Assembly: GCA_020696885.1 (NCBI GenBank)
Contig: JAJFMS010000147.1
Coordinates: forward strand, 1-7,406
Direction of reading: 5' to 3'
Length of the DNA: 7,406 nt
Source of the DNA: Armatimonadota bacterium
GTDB taxonomy: Bacteria > Armatimonadota > SYMT01
Shown here: in pieces, positions 1-5,559 of the stretch
Layout: every line of letters begins with the position of its first letter
How positions within the stretch are numbered: the stretch's first letter is position 1
The notes under the pieces: generated by a model
Databases searched by the model: none
Told to the model about the DNA's origin: nothing
What the model saw: only the letters and a program-made list of their open reading frames with translations
Translations under genes and position numbers: made by a program

Positions 1-1
1 C

Positions 2-40
2 GAGGAGTTCAACCCCTGGATGACCGGCGCCGTCCTGTAG
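2..40 (+). CDS. C-terminal end of an unidentified upstream gene (partial)
   Basis: An open frame entering from the left edge reads EEFNPWMTGAVL and stops at TAG 38-40. Only 12 residues are visible, so no family can be assigned. A weak hint is the Asn-Pro near the end: both halves of the downstream ABC permease also carry a late Asn-Pro (YNP and LNP), so this could be the tail of a related transport gene. That is speculation from two residues. The gap to the next gene is 175 nt and contains repeats and a hairpin, so the two need not share a transcript. Confidence 0.45.
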   Translation, partial: EEFNPWMTGAVL

Positions 41-53
41 GAAGGCGCTCCGC

Positions 54-86
54 GGGGTGTTGGGTGGTGGGTGTTGGGTGTTGGGG
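54..86 (+). repeat. G-rich heptamer array, G-quadruplex motif
   Basis: Five runs of three or four G (54-57, 62-64, 69-71, 76-78, 83-86) are each separated by exactly four bases, TGTT or TGGT. The unit is GGGTGTT with one variant. This satisfies the usual G-quadruplex pattern (four or more G3 runs with loops of 1-7 nt) with one run to spare. The G-rich strand is the coding strand of the flanking genes, so a transcript through it could fold the same way. It starts 14 nt after the upstream stop codon. Confidence 0.8.
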
Positions 87-116
87 ATTCTACTGGTTGT
101 TCGGTGGGGGCATTGG

Positions 117-136
117 CGCCGGCTTTCTGGCCGGCG
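117..136 (+). terminator. GC-rich hairpin downstream of the partial gene
   Basis: CGCCGGC (117-123) pairs perfectly with GCCGGCG (130-136) around the six-base loop TTTCTG. The stem is very stable, but no T-run follows, so it is not a textbook intrinsic terminator. It could be a U-less terminator, an mRNA 3' stabiliser or a pause site for the gene ending at position 40. It sits 76 nt after that stop codon. Confidence 0.3.
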
Positions 137-179
137 GCCCTCACCGGGCTGTTCGTGGGCCCGGGGGTCTGCGGCCCCG

Positions 180-207
180 TTCGACATTCGGACTTCGTAG
201 TTCGCAT
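180..207 (+). repeat. TTCGNNN heptamer array before the permease start
   Basis: Four consecutive heptamers begin with TTCG: TTCGACA, TTCGGAC, TTCGTAG, TTCGCAT. A near-repeat CTCCGTAG then runs directly into the ATG at 216. There is no Shine-Dalgarno sequence in the space where one would be expected. The period matches the G-rich heptamer array upstream, although the sequence differs. Confidence 0.6.
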
Positions 208-215
208 CTCCGTAG

Positions 216-1997
216 ATGACTAACACCTCTTCCGGACTCTCTCCCGCCCCATCGGACCCGGTTCCGCCGGCGGCGGCTCCTCCGGCAGCGGACCTTTTCG
301 AGCTACCGGTCGAAGCACCCGCCGCGGCGGGGGATACCCCGGACGAAGAGCCGGAGCTGCTCCGAAAGTCGTGGCGGGAAGAGCTTCAGGAGATCGACTG
401 GGGCGTGGTCCGCACGCTGATCGGCCAGGAAGCGCTGATCACCATCCGCAGCCGCGCGTGGACCCGGCTGATCGCCTGGTTTGCCTCGGGAACCATCCTC
501 GCAGCGCTGCTGCCGCTCTTCTACCGTTCCGCGCCCGGGCACTGGGTGACGCCGCCCAACCGCGTCTGGCTGGTGATCTGGACCGGCGGCACCGCGCTCG
601 CGCTCCTCGCCGCCGTCTCCGGCTGGACCCGCCGCCGCATCAGCCGGGAGCTGCGGGCCGGCTCGCTGGATGAGATCCTGCTCACCGGGAGCGGTCCGGC
701 GGACATCCTGCTGGGGAAGGTCCTGGCCACGGCCGGCCTGGCGCTGTTGCTGGTGATCGTCGCCTTCCCCTCGGCCTTGATCGCCGGCGCCGTGGGCGGC
801 CAGAGCCTTCCCGCCATGCTGCGCCTATCGCTAACGCTGGGGTTCTGCGCCTACCTCGGGTTGTGCGTCGGGATGGAGTACTCGTTTCGGAGCCCGGGCA
901 GCCGCAGCTCGTTCAGCAAGCTCTGGACCTGCTTCTATGTGGTGCTGTTCCTGGGGAATATCGCACGCATCGTAAACTGGAGCTTCCTGGCCGCGCCGCG
1001 CCGGTGGATCATTGCCTACAACCCGGTCTCGACCCTCTTCGCCGCGACCGGAAGCCATTCCGAGCGGTGGCCGATCGGGATCACCGCCTTCGGCGTGCTG
1101 CTGGTCGTGCTTACCCTGGTGAGCTTCCGGCTGCTGCGCCGGGAGTGGGCCCAGGCGGCCGAGCGAGCCGGAGAAGGCTCCTGGCTGGACCGCGTGTTCC
1201 GCCCGAAGGTGAACCGGGAGACGCTGGCCATGAACCGGGGCGAGAAGTTCCACGGCGGAGCCCTGGCGCTGGAGTACCGGGGGAACCCGATCGAGGTGTT
1301 CGAGCGCCGGTTCGGGCATCGCCTTCGGGTCGAGCGCTGGGCCTGGGTGGTGCTATCGCTGCTCGCCGGGATCCTGATGGTGTTTCCTACGGCTTCCTTC
1401 AGCCGCCTGGTCTTCGCCGCAGCGCTCTGGGGCGCGTGTCTGCTGGCCGCTCACAACGGGTGCGCGCCGTTTGCCCGGGAGCGAGAAAGCGGGCGCTGGG
1501 AGGAGCTGTGCCTCCTGCCGCTCTCCGATCGTGAGATTGCGGGCGGTAAGCTGCTGGTGGGGGGGAAGAGCTGGCTTTACGCCGTGGTGATCGCCGCGGT
1601 GGCCCTGGTGCCCGGCAGCTTCTGGCGCGTTCAACCGGAGCCGCAGTGGGTGCTCTGGAGCCTCGTAACACTGCTGGTGCTGCCGCCCTCCATGGGGCTG
1701 CTGGGGGCGCTGCTGGGGCTGCTCACCCACTCGGCGGAAGAGGCGCACTGGCGGGTCTCGCTGCTCTCCACGGCTGTTCCGGCCCTGCTGCTGGCGGGAA
1801 GCCTCGCCGGATTTCAGCTCCAAGGGGCCGCTGCGATCTGCCCGCTCTTCGGGGCGGTGGAGAGCTCCCCGTTGGGCGTACTGAACCCCTACGCCTGGGC
1901 GGGAACACTCCTCTACGCGGTCTGCGGTCTCGCCGCCGGCTGGCTGGTGACCCACCACCTGCGCTGGTTCGCGCTCCACGGGCCGTACGCGTCCTAG
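216..1997 (+). CDS. ABC-2-type transporter permease, two fused permease halves
   Basis: This 593-residue protein is most likely the membrane subunit of an ABC exporter; no ATPase gene is in view, so the substrate is unknown. Residues 1-60 are Pro/Ala/Glu-rich and cytoplasmic. About twelve hydrophobic segments follow, near 85-103, 117-136, 168-194, 202-222, 236-256, 287-306, 376-394, 397-413, 447-468, 479-504, 515-534 and 563-580. The ABC-2 motif of the form 'E..sG..eeLLl.Pls..eil.gKll' appears twice, at 143-170 (RELRAGSLDEILL, LLGKVL) and 421-447 (RERESGRWEELCLLP, GGKLL). An Asn-Pro element follows each copy (269-270 and 557-558). A single permease half is usually about 250-300 residues, so this looks like an internal duplication acting as a pseudo-dimer. 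The ATG at 216 has no Shine-Dalgarno; it is chosen because the frame opens there and the N-terminus is plausible. Confidence 0.85.
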   Translation: MTNTSSGLSPAPSDPVPPAAAPPAADLFELPVEAPAAAGDTPDEEPELLRKSWREELQEIDWGVVRTLIGQEALITIRSRAWTRLIAWFASGTILAALLPLFYRSAPGHWVTPPNRVWLVIWTGGTALALLAAVSGWTRRRISRELRAGSLDEILLTGSGPADILLGKVLATAGLALLLVIVAFPSALIAGAVGGQSLPAMLRLSLTLGFCAYLGLCVGMEYSFRSPGSRSSFSKLWTCFYVVLFLGNIARIVNWSFLAAPRRWIIAYNPVSTLFAATGSHSERWPIGITAFGVLLVVLTLVSFRLLRREWAQAAERAGEGSWLDRVFRPKVNRETLAMNRGEKFHGGALALEYRGNPIEVFERRFGHRLRVERWAWVVLSLLAGILMVFPTASFSRLVFAAALWGACLLAAHNGCAPFARERESGRWEELCLLPLSDREIAGGKLLVGGKSWLYAVVIAAVALVPGSFWRVQPEPQWVLWSLVTLLVLPPSMGLLGALLGLLTHSAEEAHWRVSLLSTAVPALLLAGSLAGFQLQGAAAICPLFGAVESSPLGVLNPYAWAGTLLYAVCGLAAGWLVTHHLRWFALHGPYAS

Positions 1998-2015
1998 CCC
2001 GAGCGGCCAGGGGTT

Positions 2016-2038
2016 TGCCCGGGAAGCCCTCCCGGGTA
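2016..2038 (+). terminator. Hairpin just downstream of the permease gene
   Basis: CCCGGGA (2018-2024) pairs with TCCCGGG (2030-2036) around a five-base loop. A G-T and a T-A pair extend the stem to nine base pairs. It begins 19 nt after the permease stop, the right place for a terminator, but no T-tract follows. It may end or stabilise the permease transcript, which would place the deacetylase in a separate unit. Confidence 0.4.
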
Positions 2039-2140
2039 TCACCGCCGGTGGGTGCGCTCTCCGCTTGGTTTGAAGACTCGAGGTTTCTCCCGTGGCCGGG
2101 TGAAGTTTGTGGTCGCCGAAGCGCTCTGAAGACGGTGCCC

Positions 2141-2188
2141 ATTACTCCACTACTCCAACACTCCACTACTCCGTCTTCCCACTACTCC
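2141..2188 (+). repeat. Six-unit octamer array (consensus ACTACTCC)
   Basis: Six exact 8-nt units occupy 48 nt: ATTACTCC, ACTACTCC, AACACTCC, ACTACTCC, GTCTTCCC and ACTACTCC. The array is almost free of G on the plus strand. It ends three bases before the ATG at 2192, in the space where a ribosome binding site would normally lie. No Shine-Dalgarno is present. Confidence 0.75.
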
Positions 2189-2191
2189 CGT

Positions 2192-3232
2192 ATGCAGACC
2201 CTTCCGCCCCCTGCTGCCAACCCGAACTCACGCCGGATGCTGGCGGCGCGGGTGGCGTCCCGCCTGGGGCTCTTGCGGGGGCTGCGGCAGGCGCGGGCCA
2301 ACCGTGGGCTACTGGTGCTGGCCTACCACCGGGTGGGGGATCCGGCCGGCTGCCCACTGAACGAGGAGCTGTTTAGCGTCACCGCTGCGGGGTTGGCGGA
2401 GCACGTGCGCCTGCTCCAGCGGTGGGCGCGCGTCACCGACCTGGAGGAGGTTCTCGCCGGCTCCGCTTCTGGGCGGTCGCCCCGGGAGCCGCTGGTGCTG
2501 CTCACCTTCGACGACGTGTACCGGGACAACCACTCGGTGGCCTTCCCGATCCTGCGGGACGCCGGGGTTCCGGGCGTGTTCTTCGTCCCCACCGGCCTCA
2601 TTGAAAGCCGCCACGTGCCGTGGTGGGACCGCATCGCCTACGCCGTGAAGCGGTCGCGGGTGGAGTCGTGCCGGTTGGACTACCCCGCGGAATGCGAGCT
2701 GACCGGCCTCCGCACCGATCCGAAAGCCGCGATGGTGCAGGTGCTGCGGCTCTACAAGCGGGACGCCGGGCTGGACAAAGAGCGGCTCATCCAGGCCCTC
2801 GAAGCGGCCACCGGCGCCAGCGCGCTGGACGCGCCGGAGCTGGGCGAGCTGTTCGCCACCTGGTCCGAGCTACGGGAGATGGCCGAAGGAGGCATGACCC
2901 TGGCCTCTCACACGCACTCCCACCGCCTGCTCGGCCACCTCCCCTACTCGGAGCAGCTCGAGGAGCTCGCGACCTCGCGCGACGTGCTGCGGGCTCGCAC
3001 CGGGGTCGCTACTTGCGCCGTGGCCTATCCCGTCGGTCGTCGCACCCACTTCAACCAGGACACCCGCGCCGCATTGAAGCAGCTCGGCTACCAGGCCGGC
3101 TTCTCCCACTACGGCGGCTGGAATCGCGCGGTCACGGACCCCTACGACATCCGCCGCGTCCGGATGGACCTCAGCGTCGATCCGGAGCTACTCCACGCCG
3201 CCGTCTCCCTGCCCCGGTTGTTCGCCACCTGA
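2192..3232 (+). CDS. Polysaccharide deacetylase, NodB / CE4 family
   Basis: The 346-residue product should remove N- or O-acetyl groups from a glycan using a bound divalent metal. Visible CE4 motifs: TFDD at 105-108 (first Asp the usual catalytic base, second a metal ligand), HTHSH at 240-244 (metal ligands H240 and H244), and AYPVG at 278-282. LAYHRVGDP at 43-51 is the usual opening strand of exopolysaccharide-type members. A segment of about 85 residues beginning with WWDRIAYA (144-151) separates the first two motifs, a known insertion in one subgroup. No signal peptide is visible, so it may act in the cytoplasm or at the inner membrane face. The frame is open upstream to about 1646, but that part overlaps the permease and translates the octamer array, so ATG 2192 is preferred; M16 at 2237 is the alternative. 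Neither has a Shine-Dalgarno. The glycan substrate cannot be told from the sequence. Confidence 0.88.
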   Translation: MQTLPPPAANPNSRRMLAARVASRLGLLRGLRQARANRGLLVLAYHRVGDPAGCPLNEELFSVTAAGLAEHVRLLQRWARVTDLEEVLAGSASGRSPREPLVLLTFDDVYRDNHSVAFPILRDAGVPGVFFVPTGLIESRHVPWWDRIAYAVKRSRVESCRLDYPAECELTGLRTDPKAAMVQVLRLYKRDAGLDKERLIQALEAATGASALDAPELGELFATWSELREMAEGGMTLASHTHSHRLLGHLPYSEQLEELATSRDVLRARTGVATCAVAYPVGRRTHFNQDTRAALKQLGYQAGFSHYGGWNRAVTDPYDIRRVRMDLSVDPELLHAAVSLPRLFAT

Positions 3233-3315
3233 AAACTCTGCTCCCCGGATGCGCGCAAAGTAACCGCCACATGCGTAGAGTCGTCTGAAGAGGACGTAAC
3301 GATGCGGTGCCGGTC

Positions 3316-3322
3316 GGGAGGG
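3316..3322 (+). promoter_or_regulatory. Ribosome binding site fixing the first pilin start
   Basis: GGGAGGG lies eight bases before ATG 3331. A longer reading from GTG 3307 would place this sequence inside the gene and has no comparable site of its own, so ATG 3331 is preferred. Confidence 0.7.
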
Positions 3323-3330
3323 CGGACGCC

Positions 3331-3990
3331 ATGAGGCATTTCAAGCACCGGGCAGGGTACACGTGGCCCACACTACTGCTCCTGCTGGGGGCGGTGGTTC
3401 TGCTCGTCGCAGTGCTCCTACCGGTCTTCTCCCGCACCCGAGAGGGTCATCGCCCCCGCTGCAAGAGCCACGCCAAGCAGATGTCAACGGCCCTGCAGAT
3501 GTACCTGCAGGACTACGATCACCGCTTCCCGCCCGCTTCCTACGTCTCGGGCACGCAGTCGTACACCCTGCCCTACCTGCTCTATCCCTACATCAAGAAC
3601 GCTTACGTGTTCGGCTGCCCGGAGGGCCACCCCGAGGGAACGAAAGCGCAGTACGACCAGAGCCAGGCGGACACCAGCGTCGACTACGGCTACAACGCCG
3701 CCGCGCTGACGCAGGACGGCCGGGGGATCGCGGAAGACCGGGTGCTGGAGCCAGCGGCAACGGTGGTGCTCGCGGAGAGCAGCAGCTACCGTACGGCGCC
3801 CACCGCGCTCACGCCGGCCCTGGGCGGCACCCCTCCGGTCTACCGGCACCAGGAAACGAACAACGTCGCCTTTGCGGATGGTCACGTCAAGGCGCTGCGG
3901 CGCGAGGTGCTGGAGATGAACTCGGAGTCCGAAAGCGGTCACCGCCTCGGCTCCGGCATCGACCGCTTCCCCTACTGGAACCTGCGCTGA
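3331..3990 (+). CDS. Pilin-like protein 1 of 3, H-X9-DG type
   Basis: A 219-residue protein with a type IV prepilin-like N-terminus: leader MRHFKHRAG, presumed cleavage after G9, then YTWPT and a hydrophobic helix at about 15-33. Counting from the mature residue, Pro falls at +22 as in classical type IV pilins, but +5 is Thr instead of Glu. C44 and C96 recur in both paralogues and could form a disulphide. The segment YLQDYDHRFPP matches the Y..DYD.R.PP signature of this group. ALGGTPPVYRH leads into the prepilin-associated H-X9-DG motif (His, nine residues, then DGH). The C-terminus is LGSGIDRFPYWNLR. Expected location is the inner membrane or an assembled pilus or pseudopilus. It is the most divergent of the three, and loss of the +5 acid is a trait of tip-type minor pseudopilins such as GspK; a tip role here is only an inference. 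Confidence 0.8.
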   Translation: MRHFKHRAGYTWPTLLLLLGAVVLLVAVLLPVFSRTREGHRPRCKSHAKQMSTALQMYLQDYDHRFPPASYVSGTQSYTLPYLLYPYIKNAYVFGCPEGHPEGTKAQYDQSQADTSVDYGYNAAALTQDGRGIAEDRVLEPAATVVLAESSSYRTAPTALTPALGGTPPVYRHQETNNVAFADGHVKALRREVLEMNSESESGHRLGSGIDRFPYWNLR

Positions 3991-4006
3991 CCCGGAGCCG
4001 ATCCCG

Positions 4007-4660
4007 ATGCGTCGCGGCTATTCGTCGATGGATTTTTACGTGGTAATTGGCGGCCTGTTGCTGCTCGAGCTTCTACTATTCTTTCCGCTCAACTGCGCCC
4101 GGGATGCGGCACGGAGCACGCTCTGTCGGAGCAGCCAGAAGCTGCTCGCGCTCGCGATCCGCGCCTACGCCGACGACTACGACGACCGCCTCCCACCGCT
4201 CGCCCGGGTGAAGGGCACGCACACAGAGCTGCTTCCGGCGCTCATCGCTCCCTACCTGAGTACGGGCCACTCCGCCTGGACCTGCCCCAGCGCGCCGCCC
4301 CGGAGCTCCGGCAAGCAGCCCTACCGGGGTCGGCCGGACGATCCGCTGGTCAGCCACGGCTACAACGGGGTGGCGCTCAGCCGGAACGGACACGGGCTTC
4401 CACTGGATCGAGTGAAGCAGCCAGAGGCCACCGTGGCGTTCGTGGACGCCGACTCCTACCTGGCTACTCCGGCTTCCCTCGTCCCGGCCCTCGGCGGCAG
4501 CCCGCCAGTTTACCGGCACGATCAACGTGTCATCGTCGGCTGGCTGGACGGGCATGCTTCGATGATGCGGCGCGAGCAGCTCGAGCAGACGGCGGAGTCG
4601 GAGAGCGGCAAGCGCCTCGGCTCCGGCATCGACGCGTTCCCCCACTGGAACCTGCGCTGA
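4007..4660 (+). CDS. Pilin-like protein 2 of 3, H-X9-DG type
   Basis: A 217-residue paralogue of the preceding product. The leader is only four residues (MRRG). The mature N-terminus would be YSSMD, with Asp at +5 in place of Glu. The hydrophobic helix (about 10-28) contains E21 and ends with Pro at +23. C40 and C93 match the Cys pair of the sister proteins, and C30 is extra. AYADDYDDRLPP is the group signature, and ALGGSPPVYRH is followed by nine residues and DGH. It ends LGSGIDAFPHWNLR. GGAG at 3994-3997 lies nine bases before the ATG, and the gene starts 16 nt after the preceding stop, so the two are co-transcribed. It is clearly closer to the third copy than to the first, sharing an identical 25-nt block (4328-4352 with 4974-4998). 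Confidence 0.8.
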   Translation: MRRGYSSMDFYVVIGGLLLLELLLFFPLNCARDAARSTLCRSSQKLLALAIRAYADDYDDRLPPLARVKGTHTELLPALIAPYLSTGHSAWTCPSAPPRSSGKQPYRGRPDDPLVSHGYNGVALSRNGHGLPLDRVKQPEATVAFVDADSYLATPASLVPALGGSPPVYRHDQRVIVGWLDGHASMMRREQLEQTAESESGKRLGSGIDAFPHWNLR

Positions 4661-4676
4661 GCCTGGAGACGACCCG

Positions 4677-5306
4677 ATGCGCCGCGCGTACACCTGGGTG
4701 GAGCTGATGGTTACCCTGGTCCTCCTGGTGGTCTTCCTGATGCCCACGATCAATTGGGCGCGGCCGGCGGCGCGGAAGGTAACCTGCCTCAGCAACCAGA
4801 AGCAGATCGTCAGCGCGCTCCTCCAATATGCCGAGGACTACGACCGACGTCTTCCGCCGCACGCCTACATAACCGGCACGCGCTCCGTGCTGCTTCCAGC
4901 GCTCATCGCCCCTTACGTGAAGTACCCCCGGATCTGGCTCTGTCCCAGCGCGCCTGCCTCGTCTCCCTTTACTGGTCGGCCGGACGATCCGCTGGTCAAC
5001 TATGGCTACAACTGGTCAGCGCTCACGACGAAGGAACGAGGGCTCCCGCTGGACCGCGTGAACCATCCCCCCAGCACGGTGGCGTTCGTCGAGGCCGACT
5101 CGTACCTGGCGGCCCCAGCGTCGCTGGTGCCGGCGCTCGGCGGCAGCCCGCCGGTTTACCGGCATGAGCGCCGTATCAACGTGAGCTGGCTGGACGGTCA
5201 CGCGAAAAGCGAAGCGGCGGGGGTGTTGGAAGAGACCGCAGTGAGCGAGAATGGCGCCCGGCTCGGCTCGGGGATCGACGCGTTCACCTATTGGAACCTG
5301 CGCTGA
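4677..5306 (+). CDS. Pilin-like protein 3 of 3, H-X9-DG type
   Basis: A 209-residue paralogue. The leader MRRA has Ala where the prepilin peptidase normally requires Gly at -1. The mature start YTWVE keeps the canonical Glu at +5, and a hydrophobic helix spans about 10-22. C37 and C89 give the conserved pair with the same spacing. YAEDYDRRLPP and ALGGSPPVYRH with H-X9-DGH are intact, and it ends LGSGIDAFTYWNLR. GGAG at 4665-4668 lies eight bases before the ATG, again 16 nt after the preceding stop. It is the last gene of the trio; beyond it come a convergent gene and a large inverted repeat. Whether Ala at -1 permits cleavage is uncertain, so this member might stay as a membrane-anchored precursor. 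Confidence 0.8.
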   Translation: MRRAYTWVELMVTLVLLVVFLMPTINWARPAARKVTCLSNQKQIVSALLQYAEDYDRRLPPHAYITGTRSVLLPALIAPYVKYPRIWLCPSAPASSPFTGRPDDPLVNYGYNWSALTTKERGLPLDRVNHPPSTVAFVEADSYLAAPASLVPALGGSPPVYRHERRINVSWLDGHAKSEAAGVLEETAVSENGARLGSGIDAFTYWNLR

Positions 5307-5346
5307 GGCCGCCGGCAGCTCACTCACGCTGGCGGATATCGGGATC

Positions 5347-5467
5347 ACGGTTGCCGCTACGGCACGATTGCCACGGAGTCCCGGAGCCATCCGGGCAGCA
5401 CCTGCCGGAGACGGCGACCATAATCGTGAAGCCGTGCCCGGATGGCTCCGGGACTCCGGGCAACCGT
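5347..5467. repeat. REP-doublet (REPIN/BIME-like) inverted repeat
   Basis: Two perfect 24-nt inverted arms (5374-5397 and 5435-5458) flank a 37-nt loop. Outside them, ACGGTTGCC (5347-5355) pairs with GGCAACCGT (5459-5467). The right arm is contiguous for 33 nt, while the left carries 18 extra bases (5356-5373). Each arm is itself a small hairpin: CCCGGA and TCCGGG around a four-base loop (5380-5395 and 5437-5452). Each is preceded on its own strand by GGAG, which resembles the GTAG/GGAG head of REP sequences. The central loop has a further hairpin, GCCG-GAGA-CGGC (5404-5415), with a GNRA-type loop. The position between convergent genes is typical of REP/BIME elements. A bidirectional terminator is the main alternative, but no T-tract is present. 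Confidence 0.6.
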
Positions 5468-5498
5468 TCAGATACGAGCGCCGCCAGCCCGTGAAAGC

Positions 5499-5536
5499 GT
5501 GGTGCGTTGCGCGTGCCCGGTCTGCACGCTAACCAC
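5499..5536 (-). terminator. Possible weak terminator hairpin of the propeller-cytochrome gene
   Basis: GCGTGC (5511-5516) pairs with GCACGC (5524-5529) around a seven-base loop. GTGGT (5499-5503) pairs with ACCAC (5532-5536) outside an asymmetric internal loop. It begins about 24 nt past the stop codon of the minus-strand gene. There is no T-tract, and such pairings are common in GC-rich DNA. Confidence 0.2.
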
Positions 5537-5559
5537 CCAGGTCAGCACGAGGCGGCTGC

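Noticed and set aside
57..200. A 47-codon plus-strand frame starting at GTG 57 with AGGAAGG upstream
   Set aside because: It translates the G-rich array and spacer into a low-complexity Gly/Arg/Trp peptide with no recognisable features; the purine-rich site sits over the end of the previous gene.
1646..2191. Upstream extension of the deacetylase frame into the permease gene
   Set aside because: The extension is Arg/Ala/Gly-rich shadow translation of the permease and of the octamer array; CE4 homology begins after M2192.
3307..3330. GTG 3307 as the start of pilin 1
   Set aside because: It would put the strong GGGAGGG site inside the gene and lengthen a prepilin leader that is already complete from ATG 3331.
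3991..4006. The pilin 1-2 spacer resembles a REP arm (shared CCCGGAGCC)
   Set aside because: The match is nine bases plus a gapped tail in GC-rich DNA, and the segment is explained by its role as a ribosome binding region.
5347..5467. Integron attC site or CRISPR repeat as an explanation for the inverted repeat
   Set aside because: The expected attC core sites (GTTRRRY / RYYYAAC) are absent, no integron integrase or cassette is visible, and there is no spaced direct-repeat array.
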